Source: Prunella strophiata (taxonomy: Eukaryota > Chordata > Aves > Passeriformes > Prunellidae). From it: a stretch of DNA of 64,000 nucleotides. Below the pieces are notes generated by a model. The model saw nothing but the letters and a program-made list of their open reading frames with translations. It searched no databases and was not told the DNA's origin. The DNA lies in assembly GCA_036583965.1 (NCBI GenBank), contig JAZBQD010000027.1, positions 6,461,687-6,525,686 on the forward strand, in the 5' to 3' direction. This document shows, in pieces, positions 47,407 through 61,590 of this stretch (positions within the stretch are counted from its first letter, which is position 1; the number at the start of each line of letters is the position of its first letter). The translations under genes and the position numbers were made by a program.

Positions 47407-50400
47407 GAAGGACTATTCAATTATTACCTAAAAATGCCGCTCAGTGTTTTCAAATTAGCTTCTGGTATATTAACAAAAAGGACTATAATGGCCAAGTTAT
47501 TGTTTGATTTACAGATAATTGGCATATTGCAGGGAGGAGACTTAATTTCACCCTTTTAAATTAAACAGGGAGATTTAAAAAGACATAAAATATTCATTAA
47601 TGTTCAGTGATTATAAAGCAGTGGCATATATTTATTCTACCTTTATTACTGTTTCGATGGGAAAATACAGCAAATATTTCAGAAATCGACTTGGCCATAC
47701 TGACAAGTTGAAATGTTTAAGCAGTGTTAATGCAATCTACTCACACTCCATATCCTATGCAGAAAGATTCAAAATGACTACATCAATTATTAAAAGAAAT
47801 ATTTAAGATTCTAGAAATGTTCTACTTCTTGCCACAGTTGGGTGCAACTGTCTCTCAAGGGCTACTGGTGCAGTGTGTTGTTATTAGTACTGTGAATTTT
47901 AAGGAATAGATATTTTTTTCCAAGGGTCTCAAAAGCCCCCCAAACTCGCACCAAAAACTCAACCCCACCACCCTTTCAGAAGGCAGAAATATTTTGCATT
48001 GCATTAAAATGCAAAATCCAGTGAGCTCACAACTGTGCTTTCCTAAACTACTATTGCTGCAGTTCTCTGGTTTTTTTATTGTTTAGGATAATGCATGTTT
48101 AATAGTAAATGATATTTGGATGAATTGTTTTTTCAAAGAAATCACGGTGTTTAATGGGAAACCACGTGACAAAAAATTATCTGAGAGAAGCCTGATGCCG
48201 TAGTGCTCATGTCTGCTTCCAAAATTGATTGTGTATTACTTTACTAGTTGGATTTTGGAGGGATACTTGAAAAAGCCTTTGTTTTATTTTTAATATTCTT
48301 TATCAGAATAGCTAACTCTTTACATATTAAGATCTGTTTTCTAATCTTAAAAAAATATAAGTTACATTCAATTATATTGTTTTGTGATCATGAAATTATA
48401 CAGAATCTTTGGAAATGAAATAAAAAAATAAATGGAACTGGTCTAAAATTCTGTATATTTGATTTTAATTTTTTTTTGAGTCGTGCAGGGGAGTAGTTAA
48501 CTTAGAAAGTTAATAATAACACAGTAGTCTAAGTTGCAAGTTAATCTGTGTCACAGGTTTCTGACATCCATTTGTTCTTGTAAAATTGCAGTATTAAATT
48601 AATTCTGGGCAGATACTGTTCTGGGAAATATCATGGTTACTTTTTTTCCATGATCTGCATTTTAAATTGGAAATTGGTAGGTTTTGTGCCAGTTAGGAGA
48701 CTGTTAATGAATACATTTCCAGTGTATTACATGGTTAAATGAAGGCAATTTGACAAATTGAACTCCTAATACAAGACTAAAAGGAGTTTTCGGTCTGAAG
48801 ACTTGTTCTTTATTCTGCTACAATAATTTATAGAGGCTGTTTGAAATTGGAGAGATTTTTTAACTTCAGGTTTGAGAAGCTCTGTGCTAAATTATTACAA
48901 GGCATTGCCACACTCAATTTATTTTCTATCTATACTTACCAACTTGTTCTCATTTAGAAATGAACATTTCTACTACTTTTCATTTTTGCAAGTTGTAGTT
49001 TTATTATTTGACAGAAATGAAGGAAAGCCTTTTTCAGAAAGGGGAATATTTAAAAGTGTGTTAAAAGCAAGTTTGTATTCTGATCCTGGAACAGACAAAC
49101 TAATTTCTGAAATACTTAATGGGCTTGAGTTCTTGTCACAATAATGTGCTCTACACTTTTTGTTTTAATCAGTGACACCGAAAAAAAAATCAAACATTTT
49201 TAACAAACTGGATTGCTCCATTAAAAACAAGGATTTTACATTTGTCTATTTTACTCTTTTGATACAGACTTTAAAGCCTTTTTGTGATTCCTGCGTGCAG
49301 GATTGCAAAAATATCCAGTGTACACAAGCTGTGGCTGCTAAAGGGTGGATGAGTTAAATATGCAGAACCTTCTGTCTCCTCACAGATTGGTGATCTTATT
49401 TTGTAACTGCTGGAAATTCCAGTCAAGAATACTATGTAGAGCAAGTACTGGGCACTAGAATTCTTGGTAAAACATAAAGTCTGTGCAAACAATGCAGAGA
49501 AGATGGGTCTTTAAATACTGGCTGCCTCTGCATAGCTGCCTCTGCTTTTTATTCCGTTCCTTTAGCCAATAACTTAAGCAGGGGCTGCCTGCTCAGCATC
49601 CCTGTCACCTGTGCTAGGTAATATATTTGTTCTCTGCTCCCCACAGACTCACTGGCTAAGGTGGAATATGGAAAGCAATGTATCCAATAGCCCTCCAGGC
49701 AGGAGGAGGAACTATTTGTGCACACAACTGCCTGGGCTGAGATAAACTGTAAATTCTGTGTTGACAGACCCTAATCAAATCCTTTGTGATAAATTTCTTT
49801 AAACTTTTTTCACGAGTGGATGAATGTTGAACAAGATGCAAAATCATCATGATGACCATGCAGGCAGAAGCCTCATTTAAAAGGCCTAAATAAATTTAAT
49901 ATATAAATATAGGTAAGCTGAGAAATTACCTGCAGCAGTCAGAAAAATAATCTGGCTGAAGATCTTGTACCTTTTTCAGATCTGTTTTTTGGTGTCTGAA
50001 CAAAATATTTTCAAGACAGTTGTTGCTGAGTGAGATCATTCAAAGTGAACGTCAGACACTGATGTGGATACATGAAATGCATGTATAAATAATGTTACTC
50101 TTTTTAATGCTGTAGCTAAATAATTACAATAAAACACATTTTCCAGAAATAGACATACCCAAATATGGTAAATATATTAATAATTTCAGAAACAGCTGTT
50201 TTGTGTTTTGACATTTTGTACTTGCTTTAAAATTATTGAAAACTACTGTTGTAATAAAAATCAGTAACAAGCACTTTTTGGATTTAATAGGAAGTGCACA
50301 AATGTTCTATTGTTCAAATACTCCTAGTATCAGAGAAGCTATTAAAATACATTGCTATACTCATTATACTCGAGAGCTGCATGTTTTTTGTGAAATGTGA

Positions 50401-53400
50401 AATGTGTTTGCTTTTTAAAGAAATCCATCATCTTAAAATTATACTCAATTTATAGCAAGTTGTAACAGCACTCTACATAATTTAAACATCACTGTGATAG
50501 CCTCAGTGTTCTGCCGTGGTAAATGAGGACGTGCTAGCAAGCCAGGCTTTGACTTTTTCAGTGAGGAGAGAAAAATCTATTTTTAAAAAGCTAAATCAAC
50601 ATCTCGATTTGTTTTTTGCCTTTGTATTATAGAAAAGCAACACATTCCAAAGGTAAAATATATTTTAGAAACTGAACGAAATCCTGATAAACTTTTTGTA
50701 AGTGGTCATGTGTTGGGAATTAGATGAAGAGGAAGTTCCTTGGGAAATAAAGAAGAAATACCTTTTAGGCACCTGTTCAACAGTGATAACTTTATTAGGC
50801 ACTTAAAATATCTTAATACCTGACTGAAGAGATCTGTTTCGAAGATACTCCATTGAAAAATATATATAACTACTTTTCTTTTTCTGCAACAGAAACAGCA
50901 ATAAGAGATAAAGAAAGGGCACTACTTCTCACTTAATTATGAAACCTAATATATTCCTGACAGAATATGTTTCATAACCTGTAATTTGATTTTGGTGGGT
51001 TTCGACATGCATATCATTAAAGAAACGATCTTCAGTTATTAAAAACTAGTAAACATGGACATTTTTATATGCAAGAAAAGGCAGAGAGTAAATAATTGCA
51101 CTGGTGACCAATACTGTAATAATCCTGTTTTACAATATGCACTTGACAGGTTGTAATAGTGCTAATTGAAGAGACTAATTCACACTTGCTTCATTCTATT
51201 CAAAGGCAAAATCAGCAGCTTGTTTTGCTTTTGACCAGATGGTCCTGATGAACACCTACTGTGCACTTTAAGTGCTTTACTAGAATTACAAAGGCTGGGG
51301 GCTGCATCCGACTCAAAATGATTTGAGAAGAGAAAAAAACCTCACTGCTCAATGGATTTGGTGCAACTAAATTAATTCTAGTGGACCCATTACACATTGA
51401 GCCCCCTTTTCAAAGTGCTGAGCCTCCTCGTTTGTTCTGTAGCAATGAGAAAGTGAAAGGCAGATTACTGCAAACAGAAATAAAAAAAAAGTGCTGTGAA
51501 AAGGAGAAAAGAGGCCTTGAAGCCTTTTCATATCATTTGGGTTTTTCAAGTGCGTTATTTTTGGGGAGGGTGGATGTATGAAAAGCCAATTGGAGTTTTT
51601 TTTGTTTTAAAGTGCGCTATTTAAGTACTATGAATATAAAAGCAAGAGCAACAGTTGACTGAGTTTACTGTGGTAAAGCTTTGTGTCCAAGGATGAATCA
51701 AATTCATTATAGTCAATGCTTTGTATTTTCATATGAATGTAGGGTTAGTTTCACAAGACTGTGTCTGTTTAGGATAATTATAATTTAATATTTTCCTTTC
51801 ATAAAGTTATCACTGTAGTTTATCTAAAATTTGCTGAAAGCAAGGTTTTTTCCCTTGCATAAATTTAGAAGCACCCAGAGAGTTTAAAACTCCAAAGGAG
51901 GCTGTTTGATTTGCAAGGGAAGGCGAGGCAGGTTCCAATAGCACAGATTATTATAACTAATTAGAAGTCACACATCTGTTAACGTTCAGTTTGTCAGCAC
52001 TCAGTTTAGTGTGTGTGTGTTTATATCTCTTCTTCATTTCTCTTCTCTGTCTCTATTGCCCTCCATCCCTAAGTGTAAGTTGGGTTGGAGAGAAACTCTC
52101 AAAGGATAAGGATCAATTTATTTGAATTTGAAAATAATGAGGAGTCATTGTTATAATTTTGGTTATGGGTTTGGCTCTGTAAATGCTCAGTCATGTGAGT
52201 TGTCCTTATTTTAGAAGTAATCATGTCGAATTGAATGGCTTTGCTCATGTAATTTAAGGATGCTAAGGATTTTGGGGATCAAGACCTAATTTAAAACCTT
52301 GAATTTTTTAAAAACTGCAATTAAAACCTTTGCTTGCTATTCTGATTTTGAATATTTGCTGTGTTTTACTTTCAGGTTGGTGAATTTTTATGCAAGGCTT
52401 CTATCATAATGCTAGCTATTAAAAAGGTGTTAGCATGAAATGACAAGAAAACCTAAGCAGCTTTATGAACATATTAAACAGCTCTGTCCCCAGCTCTTGT
52501 GCTATTTAGAGTGGGAAAGCAGCACTCTGTAGCTAAATAGCACAGTGCTGTTATCTGTGTGAATTATATTTAGTTGAATAACAAATGAAAAATTCAAGTT
52601 AGCATTTTTTTGCAATTAAAAAAAAATTAATTTACAGCTTGTAAATTAAAGTGGTTTAGAACATGGTTTAACCTTTCTATCCTGTGTTAACTATAATATG
52701 ATCACTTCTATTATTGCATGATATACACTTATATTAAAAAAAACACATTCGTTGAATTGCTGATTTGTTTTCAAACAATGAAATTTGTATTTGTGCAAAT
52801 TATAGTAGGCACAGTGTTCTCTCATGTTTTCTCATCAAACAACCCAATTATACTTATAAATAGTGAGGTGCTAATGAACTGTTGTTCGGGAAAAGTTGAT
52901 TTTTTTTTTTTTTTTTAACTTGGGTAAGAAAGGAAACACTTCACAATTTTAGAGTGCTTGCTTGGTGAGAAAATATTTGAAAATATTTTACTTATGTAAA
53001 TGATGTTGGTGCTATCACTTTTAAATACACAACAGAAGCTAATCTAAAATCCCCATCAGTTCATATGGAGCGTAACTACATGCTTGACATTGTAAATTGC
53101 TCACTTAATTGGGAGCTGAGGATTTACTTATATTCATTAAGTTACAGAAGTTGTTTTCTAAGAGCTAATATTTCAGCTTGAAGTTTATCACTGCATTCAC
53201 TGAATAGAAAGAGGTAATTTTTTGGATAGTTGTGGTGATAAGGATATTTAAAGTAGTGGTTGTGTAGTTACAACACCAAAATGGTCAAAAGGATCTTGAT
53301 TGCAGTGTAATGATGGTGCTGAATTACGTGTCTTTGTAATTACTATGCAAAGAAAACACTCAGTTGCTGTTCCAACTGTGAATTAATAATGTTTGTCCCA

Positions 53401-55132
53401 TCCATAACATCTCAGTGACACGGGCACCATCTCTGTAGTAAACCTGTTTCTTAGGGTTTTTCAGTTATATCTGTGTAAAGCATGAATTTGAAAAGTTATC
53501 CTTTTGGTTTTGTACCAGGAATCAGTGGGCATAAACTGGAGAGCCTTGCACTCATTTAAAGGATAAAATGGCCTCATAATCACCCACAAGAAATCCCTGT
53601 TACTGTTTTTAAAAAGGGTTATAGCAGCTCTCAGCAAATATTTGCAATAAGTGGCAAAATTTATGCCTTGCTTTGTGGTAGTTGCGTGACCAGACAGTGG
53701 GGCATAGGATTGTTTTAAGGTTTTTACAGCTGCAGGGAAAAAGCATCTGTTCCTAGAAAAGCCTTCATTGTTTAATTTTGACACTGACTTTTCCATGCTG
53801 CTTGTACCAGTCTCTGGATTAGGTGCCACTAAGATAAAATTTGTTTTAAGTTGCTCCCAAATGCAGCTGTCACTATACACAGCCTTGTAGCTTAGGCAAA
53901 GGAGACATAATCAAAACAAGCATTTTTGTACAAGGTCATTTGGCAGACTGGGAAAGCTCAGAGCAGGAATTTTGACAATATTGTATCTTGTGAGTAGCTT
54001 GGCTATTAGCTTTTGTGTTTGTTTAATAATTCTGGTGATCACTAATGTGTATGACTGTCTCAGAAATAATGAAAGGATTTTTTTAACTGCACTGCTTTTC
54101 ATGTACTTTAAATTTATTTTGACTGAGCAGTTTCTGTGGTATTCAGTTACATACATGCCATGTATGTTTATTTGTATCTCTGTAATCTCTACAGTGAAAT
54201 GGAATGATTTACAAAAAGCAGGGAAAATTGACATTTTTGAAAGTGCTTCCTTTTCTTTCCTTCAAAGTTTCCAGTGAATTGAAAATGAAAGAGCACTTCA
54301 TTTTATGTATCCCAGAGTTGTGTTAATTTCTACCCAGCTGGTCTCAACTGATTGATACAAAGCCAAATTTGACTGCCTGCATTACAAAGTCTGTAATTTG
54401 CTAATGAATTATGATAATAATCTTTCATCACACATGAAAGAAATAGACAAACAATTTACTAACTATATAGTTTGATCACAATTTTTGGGTTTGTACCAAG
54501 CCTCAAATCTACTTTTATTTTTCCCTGCCTAGATTAGCAGACCAAATTGAACTTACTCCTACCTTGTTTTGACAGCAGTGATACTGGAAGTTATAGGGTG
54601 ATGATGGTGGACAGAGGAAATGATACAAACTTGTAGTGTAAATATCCATATTTAATGTATAGACAACTCAAACTGCCCAGTTTCCAACTAGAGGAGCATC
54701 ACAGTAGGCATGGCACAAGAAATTATTTGAGACTGCATCCACTGTTGTGGGGACATAGAAATAAATAAAAATAGGGTACAGATGTTTCTCAAGTTCAACC
54801 TCCTCCAGGTATGGTAGGAGGCAAACTAATTAAAACACAGCCAGACAAAGCCATAAGGACAAACTGGGCTTAAAAAGGATGGAAAGGAAAACCAGATCTT
54901 CCAGAAGAGGAGCAGCTGCCACAAGATCTGTCAGCTTGAGTGAAGTTTGGGGCTACCTGCACTGTCAGGTCAGCAGAGTTGATTTTGTACGTGCTAAGGA
55001 CCCTCTGAGGACAATGTGCACAGGACATGAGCACACCATAAGTGTCTTCCTGTATGAAATTTGCCCATTTTTGATCAGATCATCAATCTTCTGACCAAAG
55101 ATTTGTTCCCAGTTCTGTAGAACTTACTCCTG

Positions 55133-55151
55133 AAAAAAAAAAAAAAAAAAA
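55133..55151 (+). repeat. Poly-A run of 19
   Basis: The longest A run in the window. It is not preceded by any retrotransposon or processed-gene sequence that I can recognise, so I treat it as a simple repeat and not a retroposon tail. Confidence 0.8.
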
Positions 55152-57849
55152 GATAATTTTTCTTCTTCTTTTGTGCTCAGTAGGGTTTAAGTAGGCAATG
55201 CTTTGATGTCCACCTCTAGGAAAACAATCAACCAAACAAAAAACCCCACAAGACCTGGCATGTATGTCCAGTATTGCCATTTTTATGTGGATGAAACTAT
55301 TGGCTTCAGTGGTTTCTGGCTTGATGGGCTTCTCCTCACACCATGAGTGACCCAAACACAAACCCAGCTGGTTTCTCACCCCAAAACCACACCTGTATGA
55401 CTGCCCCAAACAAAGTCACACTGAGATTCCTGGTGCTACTGTGATGTAAAGTATTGTTTGACTGGTAAAATTATTTAAAAACCAAAGAAACAGGTAGTAA
55501 AGTAGGACAACCAGCAGTGTCAAGAAGATGCCATCCAAAGCAGAGCCTGGTTATATGGCCCTATGAAAAGATGAGGAAAAGTGCTTTGGGGTGGGTGCTG
55601 CCTGGAAAGGGGGTTGAGCTATGACCCAAGGCTTTTTGTTGTTGCTGTATTGTGTTTTTTGTTCTTATCATATTTAGGGAACTAGAACTTTATGAATAAC
55701 CAGGAATGTATTCATGAGTCACTTCTTACTGCATCAGGTTAAAAAGAAAAAGGCTTAGGTTTGGTTAGAAGGCAGCATTTTCTTGGTCAAACTTTCTGAT
55801 TAATGGAGGGTGCAGAAAAGTGGGGAGGGAGGTGTAAACAACAGAGATTTGGTGTACCAAGACCTTAACTCTCACCACTCCTTTGTCCCCAGGAAGGTGA
55901 TTCTATCTAGTAGCTGTTATCTGGCATGTCTAATGCCCAGTAGGTGTCTTGGGAATCATGATGTATGTTGGAAGTACAGACTAGCTATTGGAAATATAAT
56001 ATAATATTGGAAACAAATAACCAATTAAAGAAAAAAAGAGAAAGAGGAGTAGAAAGAACAAGGAGTTTTTGCTATTTTTCCACAGTTTCTATATATATAA
56101 AAAAGAAATCTTCCTACAAATATGTACTAATAAACCAGCAATAAGGTCTGTCTGTCTGGTATCACATGGCAGAGCTGTGCATACCTTACTCCAACCCCAA
56201 CAACCCAAGCAGTGACTTAATTTCAGTTATTTTCACAGCATCAGGGTACTCCAAATATCTCTGCAATTTCTTTTAGGAGAAACAGAAAGGTTTTATATTG
56301 GTCTTATTTCACTCATTTTTGATGACAAGCTACATTTTTACTGAACTTGGCAACTGTAACACAGTGATTCTTATTTAGGAAACATTGTGAGCTGTGTTTG
56401 TGTCCTGTTATTAATTTCTCTGTAACTGTAACCTGAATTTCAGTTCAACATCTCCCCTCTGTGTCTTGCATAAACTTCTGTTTGCACTTACTCACAAAGT
56501 TCCTCTTTTAAGGCAAGAAGGACTCATTCCTGAATAATTCAAAAGTGGGGAGTGTAAGAAGTGCTTGGATTAATCTGCAGAGGGTTTTGTGTGTTGACAA
56601 TTTCACCTATAACTAACAGTCTCTTTCACCCACTCTGCTTAAAAGGTCTTGGCTCTTTTTTATTCTTTGCATTGACCTTGGGCTGGCAGAGAAAAGACCA
56701 GACTGCAGCTGAGAGCTCTGACCACAGGGCAGCCTAGGCCAGGACTAAGGCAAACAAAATGGAGAAGCTCTGATACTTCACAAAAAGCAACAACAGAAGA
56801 GTGGAAGAGGATTGTACCACTTTTTTTTTTTTTTGTAGTACAAAGCAATACAGTGAAACTTCTCACCCTGACACAGGAGGTAAACTGCCAAGTCAGGCAG
56901 GTCCACATTAATTTTTCAAGGATAGCTCTTGTGAGGCCAGTGGAAAATATGTAAATTCTCTGTATAATTCTTTGAGGTTTAGGTGTGACATGAAAGTTTC
57001 TTTTTTGGTGAGCTAAGAGCAATAGACTGAGATGAAACTCCTCCTTAAATCTTCCCACAGACCCAGTTGCAGTTCACAGCTGTGGCTGCATTAGCACAGA
57101 GGACAGTGCAATAAGAGGTCTGCAGAGAAAACCTATTTATGAAAAAGATCTCTGATAGTTATCTATATTGGCATTTTATCAGTGTCTAGCTGGTCCTGTT
57201 GATTGAATGTTTCTTATTAATTAAAATCTCAGAATTGTGCATGTTCTCTTTTACTTTGGTCTTTGGTTTGCCTGCTCAGACTGTTTCATCCTCCAAGCTG
57301 AAGTGTGCAGTAAGTTGGGCAGGTGGGAGGCTGAAAATTAGGAGTGTGTGTTTGAAGTGAAACACCAATACAATTCCATTTTACAAGGGCTGGATCTTCC
57401 TCAGTCCCTTGGTGCAAATCAGTATTTTCAAATCCTGCAGCATTGGGAAGCCTCCATTGCAGGAGAAACAGTGTCATTTAAAAAATAGTTTTGTAGACAG
57501 AGGTGGTAGAATTCTTCTTGAATGGGAACAAATAAATGGAAGATTGAGTGGGAAGTGCATGTGCTGGGTGTTTTCAACTCACTGCAGAGGTAGCCATGCA
57601 AAGAAACACCATGAGCAGTAAGGCAAGCTTTTTAAATACCCAAAAAGATACAGTTTTCCCCTTAGAGAACTACATTAGCACTGTGTTTTGTTAATTTTCT
57701 TTCTTAAGATCAGTTTGAAGTGAGGGAGGAACAATAAAACTTGGAGATTACATGTTTATTCTGCAGACTAAGTGCAAACTGTTTGAAGTAGAGGATAATT
57801 TTAGCACAGTCTGAAATAAGCATCTGTTGTCTCACGACATCGGTATCAG

Positions 57850-57880
57850 ATGAGAACTGAAAATCAATTTCAGTTCTCAT
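57850..57880. repeat. Perfect 13-bp hairpin with 5-nt loop
   Basis: ATGAGAACTGAAA is followed by the loop atcaa and the exact reverse complement TTTCAGTTCTCAT. In FAF1 pre-mRNA this would fold into a stable 31-nt stem-loop. The flanks do not continue the pairing, so it is too short for a usual microRNA precursor. Confidence 0.6.
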
Positions 57881-60800
57881 TTTGTGTCTTTTACCTTGTG
57901 TCAGTTTTTAGGTCAGATCTAGGATCACTCAGATATGACTACAAAATCTGACAGTCACCCAACTGAATTTTTAACTCTGTAGGTCCTTTTGCTTGTTTAG
58001 TAAACAGTGTCTTTTTCTCTTATTTTAAATTTTTTTTTCTTCTGTTTCTTAATTTTTTTGGTTGTCCACATACATGTTTTCTTTTGTACTGCTTTCTCAT
58101 TTCTGCTTTTCATCCTTTGTTTTAATGAATTTTGCAGGTTTTAATGAAAGCAGCTTTTACAAATTTCTTATTTTCTACTTCTTTAAATGAAATATCAATA
58201 TCTGGACTAACTTTTCTAAATACTATTTTCCCCTTACATTGCATTACAGAAAAAAATACTGTAAGTCAGAAATTTCTAAAATATTGTTCTTTTTACACTT
58301 TTTAAATAGGATGCTTGTGTGTTGAATTATACTTGAAAGCTGTTTTTGTGTGTCAGTATAGTGAATGTTAATATTTCAGAGATTGAATTTTCACAAATTC
58401 TTATATGAATATGAAATGGAAATTCTTTCTATCAACTCAATTTTCATTGGTTGTATTAATTGTCATAGTTTAAAGTATTACATATTCTTAGGCTTTAGAC
58501 AGGAATTATTTTTACATTTTGACGTCATTTTGTTGGTATACATTTTATTCACTGAATTTACATAACTAAGAGTATCCTTGTGGTTCAGAGGAGAAGCTGT
58601 TAGTATGGATCTGTTTTATTAATTTATTCTCAAGGAAAAACCAGAGAGAGTAGGCTGAATATGTAAATGAGCAGCTTGTGATGCTATAACTTGTCAAATA
58701 ACCATTGATGCAGTATAGCTGAGCAAACTGTTTCAGTGTGTGCATATACAGTAGGTATTTCTCTCCAAATTAATATTTGCATTTGAAATATGACTGTAGT
58801 GCAAATACATGAGAAGTATATAACAATTAATAAACTTTTGTGCTTGATGTTTACATATTATGTGCTCTGTATTTTAATTCTGAGTGTTATCTGCTTCTTT
58901 AATATTTTTGAATTAGTCTTCCAAATATACTGATTTAAAGGAATTTATTACTTAATTATTAAGGTTTGTTAGGCATTTATGTCCTTGAATCTGGGTAGGT
59001 TTGTTCAGCAGTTAGTTGGCCTTTCTTGTGGTTGCCATTTTGATTTCACAGTCTTTATTGGTTTCATGTAGCAAATTGTTATCTTTATTACATTAATGAG
59101 TAAGTAAAACGAGCTGGCATGTTCTTCAAGGTTTTAATGTCCCCTCAGGGATTTCTTTCCATGGTAACTTTCTTTTCAGCCAAAAGGACTTTGGATCCAT
59201 CCTTTGACTTTGGATGGTTCCACAAAAAAAAAAAAAAAGCTTCTCAGATTTTTTAAAAGCTCTTTCTCAATTCCTTGCATTCTTTTGTTCTCCCATTTGT
59301 GAATCATTACCAGCTTATTGTAATGCAGTTGGAATAAGATGAAAAAAAAGTCTATTTTGCACTTTCTTCTTTAACTGCTTGGCAACTTAAATGTAGTGTT
59401 AGGAATTGCTTGAAAGTAATACCTTGATACATTAGAAATTGCTAGAAAGTTTAGTATTCATATCATAAATAGAAATGTGCTCACACTATTAATTTCCCTA
59501 CCCATGCTATCCATGTTCTTCCACTGTTAAAATTAATGACTTGTTGGGGTTTTCTTTTTGTTCTTTTTCCAGAGTAGTGATAAATGTTCTAGAAAAGATA
59601 TGAGAATACTATATCATGAGGTTCATGGTATTTTGGAGGAGTTCAGTGTTGCAACAGTGGTTCTGTGCTCTCAGGGAGTGGAGTGAGGGATTTGGAGCAC
59701 TGTTGATGCAAAACAAATGTATCTTTATTCCCAAAATGCATCTTTTGGTCATTTTTTAACAAATGAAAACCTTGTAGCATCATAATTTGGAGGCCAATCC
59801 TGCCTCAGAAGTAGGATGTAGTTCCCACAAATCTGTTTTTCTCTGGAACTCATGTCCTGCCCTCCTGGTGGAGGTGTTCCCAGAGCTTGAGGGTGGGAGA
59901 GGGAGGAGTAGAGGATGAGCTGTTCTCAGCAGCCCTTTGCTCTTAGACTTGTGTTTTGGATCCTAGCTGGGAGTCAATGTCATTTTACAGCTGCATTTAC
60001 CTCCCTGTCACCCTGCTCCCCTCTTCCTCCCCTCGTGCTGCTTTGAAGGCAGCCCCTGGGGTCAGTGCCAGCCTGGCTTGTGCAGGAGCTGAGCCACTGG
60101 GAAGCACTGCAGAAGCAGGAGCCAGGCAGACCTGTCAATGGCTTTTTTTTTTTCCCCTCCCTGAGTGTTAATTGTGGTCACAAGAGTTAAGTGTTGCTGT
60201 AAAATTAACATCTTGGTATTATGTATTTATTTTCCACCATGTAGCTTCGATGTCAAGTTTACCCAGCAGACAAGTCAAAACAAGATCATTTTTTTTTTCT
60301 AACTGCTGCTATGGCAAGTCTCAGCCTGGGATCTCAGAAAATCACAGTGTTCCTTCTAGTTAGCAGCTAATAGGAAACAATAAAGATTTAAGGTTCAGAA
60401 TTTAATTGGCACTGATGCTGATGCAGGAAGAACAAACTGCACATGATTTACTCTTCTGAAGCTTTATTGATTCCTTCTTGAAAGGAAAGCTCTGATGAAA
60501 GTAAAAAGAGGCATTTAATTTGCAAGTATTTCTACACAGTTTTTATTCTGAAATGTGCATTTCTATCCTTCTCTATCCCTGCCTGGTAAAAATGCCTTAA
60601 GATCTTCTGGATCAGAGACAAATACTGAAAAACAAAAGTGTAAGGTTGTAATTTCTACTGTTCATCTTGTTCATTTGGATGACATTGCAGCTTTCTCACA
60701 GGTTAATTTGACATCTTTCCCAAGGCTAATGTCTCTCATGCAGTTGTGAGCATTTTTAAGATAATGTGACATTAGCATATCCTCAAAATCTCCATCCCAG

Positions 60801-61537
60801 ATTCTAGTCTTTTAATGACCTATTTCCAAGGATTAGATCTGGAATATCAGTCTCAAAGAGGTGATGATAAAAACAGAGGCTTCCTGTTTTTCTGACATTG
60901 CCTGTATACCAAAATCTAGAAACAGGATTTTTTTTCATCACTTACATAACTGAACTTTTGAATTTCAGTGAAGTAACTGAGTGTTTTTCTTCAGGCATAG
61001 GTTGATTCCATGCTTGCAGAGTCTACAGCAAGGTCAGAGATGTGTGGCAGAACTAACTGCAGATGTCTTTGAATGACTTTAGTGCTTCCACAGCTTCCTT
61101 GCAAATCATGCTAGAGTCCTTGGGTTATCACCACTGCCAAAGCCACCATAGTTGAACTCCATTTGATAGCTGATCTCTCAGTCCTTTCAAACAGTTTTGA
61201 AAATTTTGGAAAGGAGTGACTTATTTCCCTTCCAGTCTCAACTTTCCATTTTCTCCATAGCTTTGGTGACAGATTACAGCCATTTCTCCTGCTCTGGAAT
61301 TACAATTTAAAATGCCTGTCATTGTGACACCATCACCAGCAGCTCTTAGCTTTTTGTTGGCTTTCTGCCATCCCTGCCATGTGTTTTCCTGCTGCTTTTC
61401 AGGAATTTGTTTTCATAAGACATCTGCAAGTAAACCTTTCCTGGGACTTCTGATCCACTGGGCTTTAGTAATGGCCTCTTATTTCAAGGGAAGAGGATTT
61501 TACAGAAAATATTTGAAATATTAAAAATAGATTATGT

Positions 61538-61590
61538 AAAAGTGTCCAAAAAAAAGTGTCATAAAAAGTGTCTAAAAAGTGTCCAAAAAG
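61538..61590 (+). repeat. Short tandem array of aaaaagtgtc
   Basis: Four copies of aaagtgtc with A-run and c/at/t spacers start at 61538, 61553, 61565 and 61576. It is a small imperfect simple repeat. Confidence 0.85.

Noticed and set aside
53461..53880. A 139-codon open frame on the minus strand in intron 7
   Set aside because: No recognisable protein features. Length alone does not support a gene.
55133..55151. Poly-A run considered as the tail of a processed pseudogene or SINE
   Set aside because: No gene-like or tRNA-like sequence or target duplication could be seen upstream.
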